Under the pieces are notes generated by a model. It did no database searches, was not told the origin of the DNA, and saw nothing but the letters and a program-made list of their open reading frames with translations. Source: Prorocentrum cordatum (taxonomy: Eukaryota; Sar; Dinophyceae; Prorocentrales; Prorocentraceae). Taken from it: DNA of 64,000 bases. Below are positions 30,205-37,946 of this stretch, piece by piece; within the stretch, counting starts at the first letter, position 1; every line of letters starts with the position of its first letter. Position numbers and translations under genes: made by a program. Location: contig CAUYUJ010020682.1 in the NCBI GenBank assembly GCA_963575745.1, forward strand, positions 1 to 64,000, written 5' to 3'.

Positions 30205-31256
30205 GTGTCGGAGTCCCTCTTATTGGTGCTGTATGCACACGTCCAACTGTTGCACGAGTAGTCCGTGGACCAGTCCATAAGTGTACGCAGTCCGCTGCGG
30301 CCGCAGTCTGGGCACGTTGGTTGGCCCGAGGTGCCAAGCTGTGTGTTGCGGCGAGCCGCGCAATATTGGCAGCATTGGAATCGACACTGTAGGCAAGACC
30401 AGCGTCCTGGTAAAGGCGGTAGCGCATGCTCGTTTGTGCCTGGGTCGTCTGGGTGGGGTCTCGGGCGATCCCACAAGGGCCAGACGTCAGCAAACCAGGA
30501 TTGGCCTGTAGTGCGGACTACCTCGGCGGGGAGGCGTGCGTCCTCGGCATGGCACCTGATCCACTGGGGCCCCATATCCGCTGGTACCATGACGGTGCGC
30601 CAGGAGTCGTCCCCCTTAACGTGGACTTGGGTCGGTGCCCAGAGCTTAGTAGTGGTGTCGCCGTGATCATGATGGAGGATGACCCAGCCGTCACGCCCGT
30701 CCACCGTAGGGTCAATGACGCGGTAGCCCATGACTGTCGTCCCCCACGGTAAGTAGGCGCCATCGTGGTGATCACCAGGGTCGAGCCAGACCTCGATGCC
30801 AGGGGCGTTGACACGGGACCGCACATCACGCACGTGGTAGGCGAGGACGTGGTAGGCAGTCGGCTCCTCCTCCGTCACAATGTGCTCCCACGTCTCGATG
30901 CCGCTGTTGTCGGAGGTGGAGTTCCCGTCGCTCTGTCGTGACGAGCGAGAGGCAGATCGTCGCGCACGGGCGCGGCCTCGGGCGAGGGCGGCGGCCGCGC
31001 TGATGAGGGATGGCGTACGGCGTTCGTCGACTCCAGATGACGTCGATGAGGGGTCTGGACTGTGGGCTAAGGCTGTGCCTGACTTGTGCGTGCGTGGTGG
31101 GTCCGACGCGGCCCCAGGGCTGGAGCCGCTGGGGCGCGACCCGTGTGCGTCAGGTGCCCCCGCACGGGGACAGCTTGCAAGCCCGTGTACACCAGGTCGA
31201 TGAGTGGTTTCGGGTCCAGCTGGAGTATGTGGAGCGAGACGCGTGGTCGAGGCTGA
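30018..31256 (-). CDS. LINE ORF3: Cys-rich frame without initiating ATG
   Basis: The frame is open from just after the TAA at 31257-31259 to its stop at 30018-30020, 412 codons. Protein-like sequence (GIETWEHIVTEEEPTAYHVL) spans the first usable non-ATG start at 30878, and the first in-frame ATG is far inside at 30731. It overlaps ORF2 by about 190 bases upstream and ORF4 by about 200 downstream, each step a -1 change. This suits frameshift expression rather than its own start. Residues encoded near 30,260-30,400 form a Cys cluster (CLQCRFQCCQYC, then CPDCG, then CNSWTC), possibly a zinc-binding module. The last 60 codons look like shadow of ORF4. No enzyme is recognised. Confidence 0.55.
   Translation of the reverse strand, partial: SASTTRLAPHTPAGPETTHRPGVHGLASCPRAGAPDAHGSRPSGSSPGAASDPPRTHKSGTALAHSPDPSSTSSGVDERRTPSLISAAAALARGRARARRSASRSSRQSDGNSTSDNSGIETWEHIVTEEEPTAYHVLAYHVRDVRSRVNAPGIEVWLDPGDHHDGAYLPWGTTVMGYRVIDPTVDGRDGWVILHHDHGDTTTKLWAPTQVHVKGDDSWRTVMVPADMGPQWIRCHAEDARLPAEVVRTTGQSWFADVWPLWDRPRPHPDDPGTNEHALPPLPGRWSCLQCRFQCCQYCAARRNTQLGTSGQPTCPDCGRSGLRTLMDWSTDYSCNSWTCAYSTNKRDSDTCCLSSRCPHPPGHTTSSTSVPQGCRRTSLPANSATRQPSTTSRNPPERLQAPGENLHNQGK
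30043..30071. other. Bulged hairpin 8 (ORF3/ORF4 overlap)
   Basis: Arms TCCCCCGGG and CTCGGGGGG (seven Watson-Crick pairs plus two T-G) around the swapped core GCCTGAAGGC with unpaired G. Confidence 0.65.
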
Positions 31257-34200
31257 TTAGGGTCGTCCCTGGTGGCTGCTTCCGTGTCGTAGTGCTGTTT
31301 GGCCCATGCTCGCGCCGCTTCTGGCGAGTATAGCGCCTGCGGTGGTGGCCATGCTGCCGCGATGGTTGATCTGCGCCTGGTGCTAGCTTCCTGGTCGTGA
31401 GCTTCAGCCGCCTCACGGAGATCTGGATGATCGTAGCCAGCAATGTGGAGGGCGTGCGCGCAGTCACCCATGCCATAGGCGTGTGGAAGGGCACGGCACC
31501 TGGAAGCAGCTTCTGTGGGGGCACACCAGTCCATGCGGATGAGGAGGCTCAGGACCCGAGGGTAAATGAGGCGCGCTCCGTGAGCCTCCCCTTTCACGTA
31601 GTTGTGCCTGTTTTCCCCGCGCGGTGGTTGGGTGGCTTCGCACATCCAGAGTGCGATGGGTCCCCACGCGAGGGTGTCGTCTTCGAGACTGTAGGGCGGG
31701 TGGGGCGGTATCGCGTACCACGCGGCCAGCGAAGGGTGCACGCTCACGTACGTGCGGCCAACGTTGGTGCCAGTTCGACCCTTCGTTTCACGGCGGGGGC
31801 CTGGCAAGAGGTGCCCTCCACAGGCAGCAAGACGGGCCGCAAGGTCGCCGCGGGTCCCATGCCAGAAAACAGTGGGCGCGTCGGTGGTGGGTTGACGGAG
31901 GTCCCACGTGAGGTATGGGAAAATTGTCTCGCCCGAGTTGCCGCCCGAGTCTTCCAGCACCCAAGTGAGGCGGTTCGGTGGCCTCTGCATGATGTCCGTC
32001 CACGGCCCCAGCACTTGGAGTGTTGGGTCGTGAGTGAATCGAGGGTGGTCGTGGAGTCGTAGAGCGTCTTTGATGTCCTCAGTGGACACGCCACTGTTCC
32101 CTAGCGCGAAGCCGTTTTGGTACAGGGCGTTAAGTATGCTCTTCGGCGGCTCGGGGACCGCTGGGTCACGCTGGATGGTGTTGCGTGAGTTGCGTGTCGG
32201 TGGCTTGAGGGCAGTGTAAGGCGTACCAGGGCCTGAAGGCGCCTGGGGCCTGTCAGGTGATGCATAGCGTGCTCGCCGTCGTGGTGGTTGGGTGTCCGCG
32301 TCGGGGGAGGAACCACGAGCGTCAGCATGTCGGAAGATGGACCACGGGCTGCCATGGGTGCGTTCTCTCGTTTCCCTTGGCTCGGTGTCGCTACCGTGTG
32401 CTGTGGCATCCTCGTTGGTCGGTAGGTTACCGAATGTCGTGCCGTTCTTGGAGCCGTCTCGTGGCGTCGGGCTGGTCGATCTTGGTGTGACAGACGAGGC
32501 TCGCGATACGGCGGCTGTGACTTCAGCGATGGCGGCGGTGGTGGCGGTGGTGACGTCGGCGACTGCGGCGGCAACAGCTGCGGCGTAGTGTTCCTGTAGC
32601 AGCGGATGTCGGAGTGCGTGCACCTGCTGGTCGTCGTGTTCGTCGGCGAGCGTGCACGGCATTTTGTGTGTGGCCTCGTCCTTCGGCTTCCTGCTCGGTT
32701 GGCAACAGCGGAGGCACCAGTGGGCAGTGGATGAGTCCAGGGCCCGCGCACATATGCGGGCGCCTACGTGTCCGACAGCTCCCTGGGCAAGGAGTTTGGC
32801 ACCGACGAGTAGAAGACCACACACAACTCCACCCGTGGCTATGGCCCCTAGCTTGCCGCTGGCCCATTTAAGGACGCCCCCGAAGCCGCTCCCGACTGCA
32901 GTGGCTCCGCCCGAGACACCATCTCTGAGTTTGTCGCTGGTCCATTTGAGAGTGGCCCTCAATGTGGACGTGACATAGTATGTCGTTTTGCGTCGGAATA
33001 TAGTGGACACCGATGGGCCTGGTGCGGTCGCTTGGCGTCGTCGTCGTTGTCGGTAGCTGGGGTCTCGGCTCGGGGTCGGCAAGTATCCATCGATCTGGTC
33101 CTTGTACGGCATTGCTATCGCGATGGCGTACGTGGCCACCAGGAGGCAGATGAGGCAGCCACAATGTCGTGATGCCGCTGAGCTGTGCTGGGGCTCGTGG
33201 GGACCGCTGGCATCTGGGTGTTCATCATCGATGGGGTCGTTGTCGATGTCGGCCTGCCAGTGGTCGATGGCACTGGGGTTGGAGTCAGTCACGTTGTCAC
33301 CTCCTGCGGTCTGGGGATGTCCAGGTCTAGCCAGTGGTGCAGCGGGGCTGAAGCCGCCACTGCACGGCCTGGCATGAGCTGGCGAAGCAGTGGAATGGCT
33401 AGTCACATCAGCGGCAGTGACGCCTTCAGCGTCGTTAGGCCGCGCAGAAGGGTCGACCTGATCTGGGGTGTGGGGCGCACTGCGTTGCCACGGGGCGAGC
33501 CCAGAGTGAGGCTCACTGTCGCGGTCACGCTGAGCCGAGTCGCCTGATGGTATCGTGCCGTCTCGATCCTGGATATCGATGTCGTCCTGGCTATCCTCCG
33601 ACGCGTGGAACGAGTCCATGGATGTATTGCCGATATCGCTGGCCGCGATGTGCTGGAGCAGCCATGATACGGGATCTTCTGCGGCCTGATCGGTGCCGTC
33701 CGTCGGCGCCGCAGCGAGCTCCGCCTCGACGAGCGGCAGCATGTCTGGCGGTTGGTGCAGGATAACATCAGCGAGGTACGCCATGGCGTCATGGTCGGGT
33801 GGAGGGAGACCTCTTGGCAGCAGAGCATGGGCCCGTGAGAGGTATGGCGGCAAAGGTGCCATGAAAGCCTCAGGGCCAACGAGCGTGGCACGAGCGCCCT
33901 GGTACTCCAGAAGGAGGCCGAAATAGCGGGTGGCGTACTCGCGGCTGCTCTGGATCCGAGTGAGGTTGCGGTTGATGCGCTGCCTGTCGGGGCCCGCTCT
34001 GTGCCAGATGTCCTCGCACATGTCGACCGCGGTGCGATGACGCAGGGCGTCGGTGGTGTCCTCGGACGCCTCAAGGAAGAGGTGATCGTACTGTGGCAGA
34101 TGGAGCGTCGCCAGGATGTACGGGACGCAGTCCTCGAGCCATGCCCAGAACATGTCCTGGTTATCCTCACCTGGTGCCCACGCCGCAGCACACGGTATGA

Positions 34201-34615
34201 GCCGGGCGCGGATCATCATCAGGTGCCAGAAAGCAGGGTCTTCCTCGGGTTCGCCCCTATCTCGCATGGGAGTGGTGGGACCCGTAGGGCAATAGCGGGG
34301 CACAGCAGCGGGGCTGAAGCCGCCACTGTGTGCCTGGCCAATACTGCACGGACTCGCGGCAGCGGTGCCGTTGACGATCGGGTCCAAGATGGTGCAGTGA
34401 TCGTACTTGTAGATGCTGTCATCGACGCACGTTCGACGTGCTGCAGAAGGCTGGGGCGCACCGCCTGAAGACGGGTGTGCTCCAGCGAGCGAGGGGAGGG
34501 CCAGGCTGAAAGCAAAGCGCCACATGATGGCGAGGCCTGGCAGGCGGCGCGAGCGATGAGCCAAAAGCTGCATGTCGGCACGCATCTTTAGGTACCCCTG
34601 CATGCTCATGTACAT
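31067..34615 (-). CDS. LINE ORF2: predicted membrane protein with PARP-like motifs
   Basis: A 1182-residue protein from ATG 34615; the frame stays open a little upstream without ATG. A signal-peptide-like segment (IMWRFAFSLALPSLAGA) lies near residues 36-52. Two hydrophobic segments follow: CLICLLVATYAIAIAM near 485-500 and AIATGGVVCGLLLVGA near 595-615. Near residue 915 FWHGT, and near 955-968 GRTYVSVHPSLAAWYA, resemble the H and Y motifs of the PARP/ADP-ribosyltransferase fold. The third (acidic) catalytic position cannot be assigned. Between them are disordered Ser/Pro/Asp-rich linkers. A signal and membrane protein is not a normal LINE component. It could be a captured host gene. ORF1 ends 171 bases upstream; ORF3 overlaps its 3' end in the -1 frame. 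Confidence 0.6.
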   Translation of the reverse strand: MYMSMQGYLKMRADMQLLAHRSRRLPGLAIMWRFAFSLALPSLAGAHPSSGGAPQPSAARRTCVDDSIYKYDHCTILDPIVNGTAAASPCSIGQAHSGGFSPAAVPRYCPTGPTTPMRDRGEPEEDPAFWHLMMIRARLIPCAAAWAPGEDNQDMFWAWLEDCVPYILATLHLPQYDHLFLEASEDTTDALRHRTAVDMCEDIWHRAGPDRQRINRNLTRIQSSREYATRYFGLLLEYQGARATLVGPEAFMAPLPPYLSRAHALLPRGLPPPDHDAMAYLADVILHQPPDMLPLVEAELAAAPTDGTDQAAEDPVSWLLQHIAASDIGNTSMDSFHASEDSQDDIDIQDRDGTIPSGDSAQRDRDSEPHSGLAPWQRSAPHTPDQVDPSARPNDAEGVTAADVTSHSTASPAHARPCSGGFSPAAPLARPGHPQTAGGDNVTDSNPSAIDHWQADIDNDPIDDEHPDASGPHEPQHSSAASRHCGCLICLLVATYAIAIAMPYKDQIDGYLPTPSRDPSYRQRRRRQATAPGPSVSTIFRRKTTYYVTSTLRATLKWTSDKLRDGVSGGATAVGSGFGGVLKWASGKLGAIATGGVVCGLLLVGAKLLAQGAVGHVGARICARALDSSTAHWCLRCCQPSRKPKDEATHKMPCTLADEHDDQQVHALRHPLLQEHYAAAVAAAVADVTTATTAAIAEVTAAVSRASSVTPRSTSPTPRDGSKNGTTFGNLPTNEDATAHGSDTEPRETRERTHGSPWSIFRHADARGSSPDADTQPPRRRARYASPDRPQAPSGPGTPYTALKPPTRNSRNTIQRDPAVPEPPKSILNALYQNGFALGNSGVSTEDIKDALRLHDHPRFTHDPTLQVLGPWTDIMQRPPNRLTWVLEDSGGNSGETIFPYLTWDLRQPTTDAPTVFWHGTRGDLAARLAACGGHLLPGPRRETKGRTGTNVGRTYVSVHPSLAAWYAIPPHPPYSLEDDTLAWGPIALWMCEATQPPRGENRHNYVKGEAHGARLIYPRVLSLLIRMDWCAPTEAASRCRALPHAYGMGDCAHALHIAGYDHPDLREAAEAHDQEASTRRRSTIAAAWPPPQALYSPEAARAWAKQHYDTEAATRDDPNQPRPRVSLHILQLDPKPLIDLVYTGLQAVPVRGHLTHTGRAPAAPALGPRRTHHARTSQAQP
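31111..31135. other. Bulged hairpin 7 (ORF2/ORF3 overlap)
   Basis: Arms GCCCCAG and CTGGGGC, perfect, around GGCTGGAGCC with unpaired G. It lies 42 bases before the ORF2 stop (sense). Confidence 0.75.
32226..32246. other. Bulged hairpin 6 (ORF2)
   Basis: Arms CCAGG and CCTGG around GCCTGAAGGC with unpaired G. Confidence 0.6.
33336..33364. other. Bulged hairpin 5 (ORF2)
   Basis: Arms GTGCAGCGG and CCACTGCAC (8 of 9 pair) around GGCTGAAGCC with unpaired G. Confidence 0.75.
34299..34334. other. Bulged hairpin 4 (ORF2)
   Basis: Arms GGCACAGCAGCGG and CCACTGTGTGCC (11 pairs, one extra G, one C/A mismatch) around GGCTGAAGCC with unpaired G. Confidence 0.75.
34450..34486. other. Bulged hairpin 3 (ORF2)
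   Basis: Arms GCTGGGGCGCACC and GGTGTGCTCCAGC (13 pairs, two of them G-T) around GCCTGAAGAC with unpaired G. In the sense RNA the core mismatch becomes a U-G pair. Confidence 0.75.
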
Positions 34616-34741
34616 TGCAACAAACACACCCACAGCAAGATGACAGGTGTCCCTACACCAGGTAGCTTGCTCGTGCTGCTGCCAAAAATGACATGATATA
34701 GCAAGGAGGAGGTACGACGAGAAGTGAGAAGGGATGCCTCT

Positions 34742-34788
34742 GAAGGCGCTTCCTCGGAGGGCTGAGGCGGGCCCTCTGAGGCACCTTC
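34742..34788 (-). other. ORF1/ORF2 junction hairpin
   Basis: Arms CCTCGGAGGGC (34752-34762) and GCCCTCTGAGG (34772-34782), one mismatch, with outer GAAGG/CCTTC pairs. It spans the ORF1 stop (TGA at 34787-34789, sense) and 45 bases after it, in the 171-base gap before ORF2. It could affect reinitiation. Confidence 0.55.
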
Positions 34789-37354
34789 AATAGGGTTCCT
34801 GTGTGGCCCGCCCTTTGTCTTTGCCTTTGTCAGCCCCTGGGGGCCCCGTCCCTGGGGTGACCTGGCCTGGCTGGTCGATCCACCCGCAGACAGCCACGGG
34901 ATCGGCAACTGGTGCAGCTTCCTCCTTTTTGGTATCGAGGGTGGCCACCTGGGGCAGGTGGATGGTACCCCCCGTGAGGTGCCCGAGGAGGGCCTGGATG
35001 TCGCCGCGCAGTGCAGCAGCTTCGGTAGTTGCCGTCTGTTGCTGAGTGACGACGGTGGCAAGCCCTCGTTCCAAGCCTGTAACGTGCTCCGTGAGTGTGG
35101 CCTGGGATGAGAGAACGCCCGCAAGCTGGACCTGCATGTTGTCCACCGTGTTGGCAAGCAGCTCGTGCTGTTGTTCCATGTGTTGGATGCGGGTCGTAGC
35201 GGCATCTGACAGTTTAGGGGCCGTAGCGAAGCGTTCGCCGAGGGTGTTCGGTTCGCGCGATGCCACGCTGAATTCATCCTCTGATGAGAGGATCTCGACG
35301 TCGCCTGGTACCTCGGCGGCTGCGTCAGCGTGCCCTTCCGTGTGGCCCCCACCTTCGGCCGCCCCCGTGCCAGGTTGCGGGTCATGCCCGTCCCCACCTG
35401 GTCCTTGGACGGCCGTCTGCTCGGCAGCTCCATCCGTGCCGTGCGGGGGTGCAGAGGAGCTGCGGCCTGGAGCGCCGTGTGATCTTGCGTGCGGCGTGGC
35501 GTCGCGTTTCCCGCTGGAGGATCGGTGGCGCTTGGCTAAAGGCTCCTCCTTGGGGATCGGGAGCGGTGCGACGCCCTTGCCTTTGGGCGTGGCAGTCATG
35601 AGGTCGTGGAGGTAGGGGCTCTGGGCCGCTTTGGTTAGGAGTGTGCCCGTGGCGGGGCTGAAGCCGCCACCACGGGCGGGCGGCGTCACAGGCTCTGTGA
35701 TAGTGGTAGGGGTGACAATGGTAACGTTGTCCCTCTTCGGCACGACCTCAGCCAACGGGGCCTCGGTGATGCTCCACGGGATGGGGCACCCTGCGACCTG
35801 TACCGTATATGTGGGTGGGGGACGATGAGCGCGCACTAAGGCAAACTGCGCCGAAGTGGCTGGGTCCCAGGCGGTGTGGTAGACCTCACAGTCCCATTTG
35901 ACGGACGGGCCCGTGAGAGTCTTGGCAAGCTGAGTCAGCGTGGCATGGCGTGCCGCAATGCCCGTGATGCGGTATCGCGTCTTGGCGAGAGTGGCTTCGC
36001 AGCCACGGATGCTGACGGCAGCGGCCTTGGCGGCGTCTGACCCACGTGCAACACGGATCCCCAATAAGCCTGACTTGCCGTGCCTGACGACTCCTAGGGC
36101 TTTGAAGTCCACCGACTTCTGAAACGCCTCTGCCATCGTGATGGGCTGGTCCTCGGGGAACCACACGGTCTGGTACTTGTCTGCCGTGGGCTCGTCCGCA
36201 CCTACGTTGCTGAGGTCGTAGGTGGCGCCGAGTTGCCCCGAACCCGCCAAGACCTTGTCAACTGCTTGAAGACTGACGCCGAAAGTGGCAGCCAGGGACC
36301 TTTTTCCGACGCCAGATCCGTACCTGCCTAGACTTTTGCAGGGTTCGAGGATAGTGACGGCTTTAAAGTTGCCGTGGAAAAGGGCCTTGAAGGTGTCCTG
36401 CAGCTGACTGTCGAGCTCCTGGCGGCGAGCGTCTTTCTTAGACTCCCTGTGCTTTTGGTTTTGGCGCGCCTTGTCCTGTGGAGCGGAATCCCCTCGGAAA
36501 GGACCCTTGGCGCGTGGACCACCGTTCACGGGGGCGCCTCCCGAAAACTGATCCTCGAAGGCCTGATGCATGGAGGGGACTGCGGCGATGGCTTCGGTTT
36601 CATGTATGGTCACCCGAATCCAGCATACGTGGTCGGCAGGATCAATGGTGGCGACGGCTACTTTTTCCGTGCAGGCGACTTCCTTGGTGCCCAGCTGGTA
36701 CACGGTCACGGGGACGTGCGTGTGAACCACATTGGGCGCCTTGGGGTGGCGCTTCAGCACGGGGACGGCGAGCTCGGTGCCGACGTAGTTGTCGTTTTTT
36801 GGGCCCATGACAGCGATCGCGAGCTGACCCGTGGTACGCTTACCCTGCTCGAGATGGTGCTGCAGCAGCCGCTCGCCACTCTCGTAGTCGTGGAGGCTGA
36901 TGCTGGGCTTGTACGTCTTGCCGTCGTCGAGTGATGTGGGTTCGGCCAGGACTGGGACCTTCCAGAAGGCCGGGTCCAAGGCAATAAATTTGGCGTCCGC
37001 AGCCTGAAGACGTGCGGACGCAGCTGGTGGATAGGATGTGTCACCACCATTGCGCTTAGGCTTGCTGCGCTGGTGGTGATCCAGCGTGTAGCTGATCTGG
37101 TTGGCGGCACACATGCGAATCAAGGCACTGCCGAGCTTCTTGGTGTTGGTCTTGTGCATGTCGTACGTGGCCTGCAGCTCGTCCGCGTTCAGCTCGGCGA
37201 GCCCGTTGTATGCGGCTGTGGGGCGGTCAGACCCCGCTTGCTTGAAGGCTGCAATGCAGTCCTGTTTGCGTTGGAGGAGGGATCCTTCAGCTGCAGGACG
37301 TGAGCTCGGCGGCTGCTTGGAAGAGCGACGGCGCTCCGGCTTGGCGGGGGCCAT
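34787..37354 (-). CDS. LINE ORF1: coiled-coil, gag-like protein
   Basis: An 855-residue protein from ATG 37354, the first ATG after the TC tract; the open frame continues upstream through the microsatellite only by composition. The N-terminus is basic (PAKPERRRSSK). Residues 30-290 form an ordered domain with no recognised family (YESGERLLQHHLEQGKRTTG). A charged hinge (QNQKHRESKKDARRQELDSQ) follows near 305, then a second ordered domain to about 555. A Pro/Gly/Ser-rich linker leads to an acidic patch (EILSSEDEF) and a predicted coiled coil near 715-785 (IQHMEQQHELLANTVDNMQV). No zinc knuckle is seen. By position it should be the RNA-binding ORF1p, but it is larger than usual. Confidence 0.7.
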   Translation of the reverse strand: MAPAKPERRRSSKQPPSSRPAAEGSLLQRKQDCIAAFKQAGSDRPTAAYNGLAELNADELQATYDMHKTNTKKLGSALIRMCAANQISYTLDHHQRSKPKRNGGDTSYPPAASARLQAADAKFIALDPAFWKVPVLAEPTSLDDGKTYKPSISLHDYESGERLLQHHLEQGKRTTGQLAIAVMGPKNDNYVGTELAVPVLKRHPKAPNVVHTHVPVTVYQLGTKEVACTEKVAVATIDPADHVCWIRVTIHETEAIAAVPSMHQAFEDQFSGGAPVNGGPRAKGPFRGDSAPQDKARQNQKHRESKKDARRQELDSQLQDTFKALFHGNFKAVTILEPCKSLGRYGSGVGKRSLAATFGVSLQAVDKVLAGSGQLGATYDLSNVGADEPTADKYQTVWFPEDQPITMAEAFQKSVDFKALGVVRHGKSGLLGIRVARGSDAAKAAAVSIRGCEATLAKTRYRITGIAARHATLTQLAKTLTGPSVKWDCEVYHTAWDPATSAQFALVRAHRPPPTYTVQVAGCPIPWSITEAPLAEVVPKRDNVTIVTPTTITEPVTPPARGGGFSPATGTLLTKAAQSPYLHDLMTATPKGKGVAPLPIPKEEPLAKRHRSSSGKRDATPHARSHGAPGRSSSAPPHGTDGAAEQTAVQGPGGDGHDPQPGTGAAEGGGHTEGHADAAAEVPGDVEILSSEDEFSVASREPNTLGERFATAPKLSDAATTRIQHMEQQHELLANTVDNMQVQLAGVLSSQATLTEHVTGLERGLATVVTQQQTATTEAAALRGDIQALLGHLTGGTIHLPQVATLDTKKEEAAPVADPVAVCGWIDQPGQVTPGTGPPGADKGKDKGRATQEPY
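35645..35677. other. Bulged hairpin 2 (ORF1)
   Basis: Arms GCCCGTGGCGG and CCACCACGGGC (10 of 11 pair) around GGCTGAAGCC with unpaired G. Confidence 0.8.
36993..37021. other. Bulged hairpin 1 (ORF1)
   Basis: Arms GCGTCCGCA and TGCGGACGC, nine perfect pairs, around GCCTGAAGAC with unpaired G. Confidence 0.75.
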
Positions 37355-37510
37355 TGCGGCGGGCGCTCTGGTGGGAGGGGAGAGGTGACGCGAATCAGTA
37401 GGGTCCTGCTGGGACCCCTCCGGTCTCGCGAGGCCTGGGAGACTGGCTCCGAGGCGGGGCGCTTCGCGTCGCGGCTGCGGTCTGAGTGCAGGGCACTCTC
37501 GAGCCGAGAC

Positions 37511-37511
<1 letters not shown>
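37355..37511 (-). other. 5' leader of the 16-kb LINE
   Basis: 157 bases between the TC tract and the ORF1 ATG. In sense it contains GAGTGC-CCT-GCACTC and GGGTCC-CAGCA-GGACCC small inverted repeats. Any internal promoter should lie here. Confidence 0.5.

Positions 37512-37577
<66 letters not shown>
37512..37577. repeat. GA tract between the two LINE copies
   Basis: 66 bases of GA. In sense it is the TC tail of the truncated copy and also the 5' flank of the 16-kb copy. Confidence 0.95.
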
Positions 37578-37580
<3 letters not shown>

Positions 37581-37946
37581 CCGGACAAGTAGGCGGACCA
37601 GGGTCCGTCCGCGAGGCGCACTGCGGTGCGACAACCCGCAAAACACTATTAGCGGCGGTGCAGCCTTAAGATACGAGGGCGGGCAACAGACCCCCTCCCC
37701 CGGCGCATTGCGTCTGAAGCTACGGACGGCGGACAGACTGTGAAGATCTCACGTGTCAGACCGCGTGACGAAGAAGGCCCCAACAAGAAAGGCGACGTGC
37801 GGACACGTGGCTAGGCGGCTTGGCAGACCGCCAGTTGGGCGCTTGGCCGCAGCGCGGCGCGCAGGGACGGGGCACCCCCCGCCCCCACGCCCTGACACCG
37901 TGGACGCGGGGCCACGCGTGCACACGGGCAGGCAGAATGGCGGAGA

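Larger units (their letters stand above)
21534..37511 (-). mobile_element. 16-kb, four-ORF LINE bounded by GA/TC tracts
   Basis: A minus-strand non-LTR retrotransposon running from about 37,511 (5') to 21,534 (3'). Both edges sit on GA/TC microsatellite and no similar tract lies within. The 3' 370 bases match the 3' end of the truncated second copy (37,578 onwards), which fixes the 3' terminus. The 5' terminus is inferred from the tract at 37,512. In sense order it holds a 158-base leader, ORF1, ORF2, ORF3 and ORF4, with 15 bulged hairpins. It is far longer than usual LINEs (4-8 kb), and all long frames are open. The alternative is a composite of two or more elements fused without a visible boundary. 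Confidence 0.7.

Noticed and set aside
31067-34615. ORF2 as a viral envelope protein
   Set aside because: A signal and hydrophobic segments alone are not enough. No fusion peptide, cleavage site or Cys pattern is seen, and PARP-like motifs follow.
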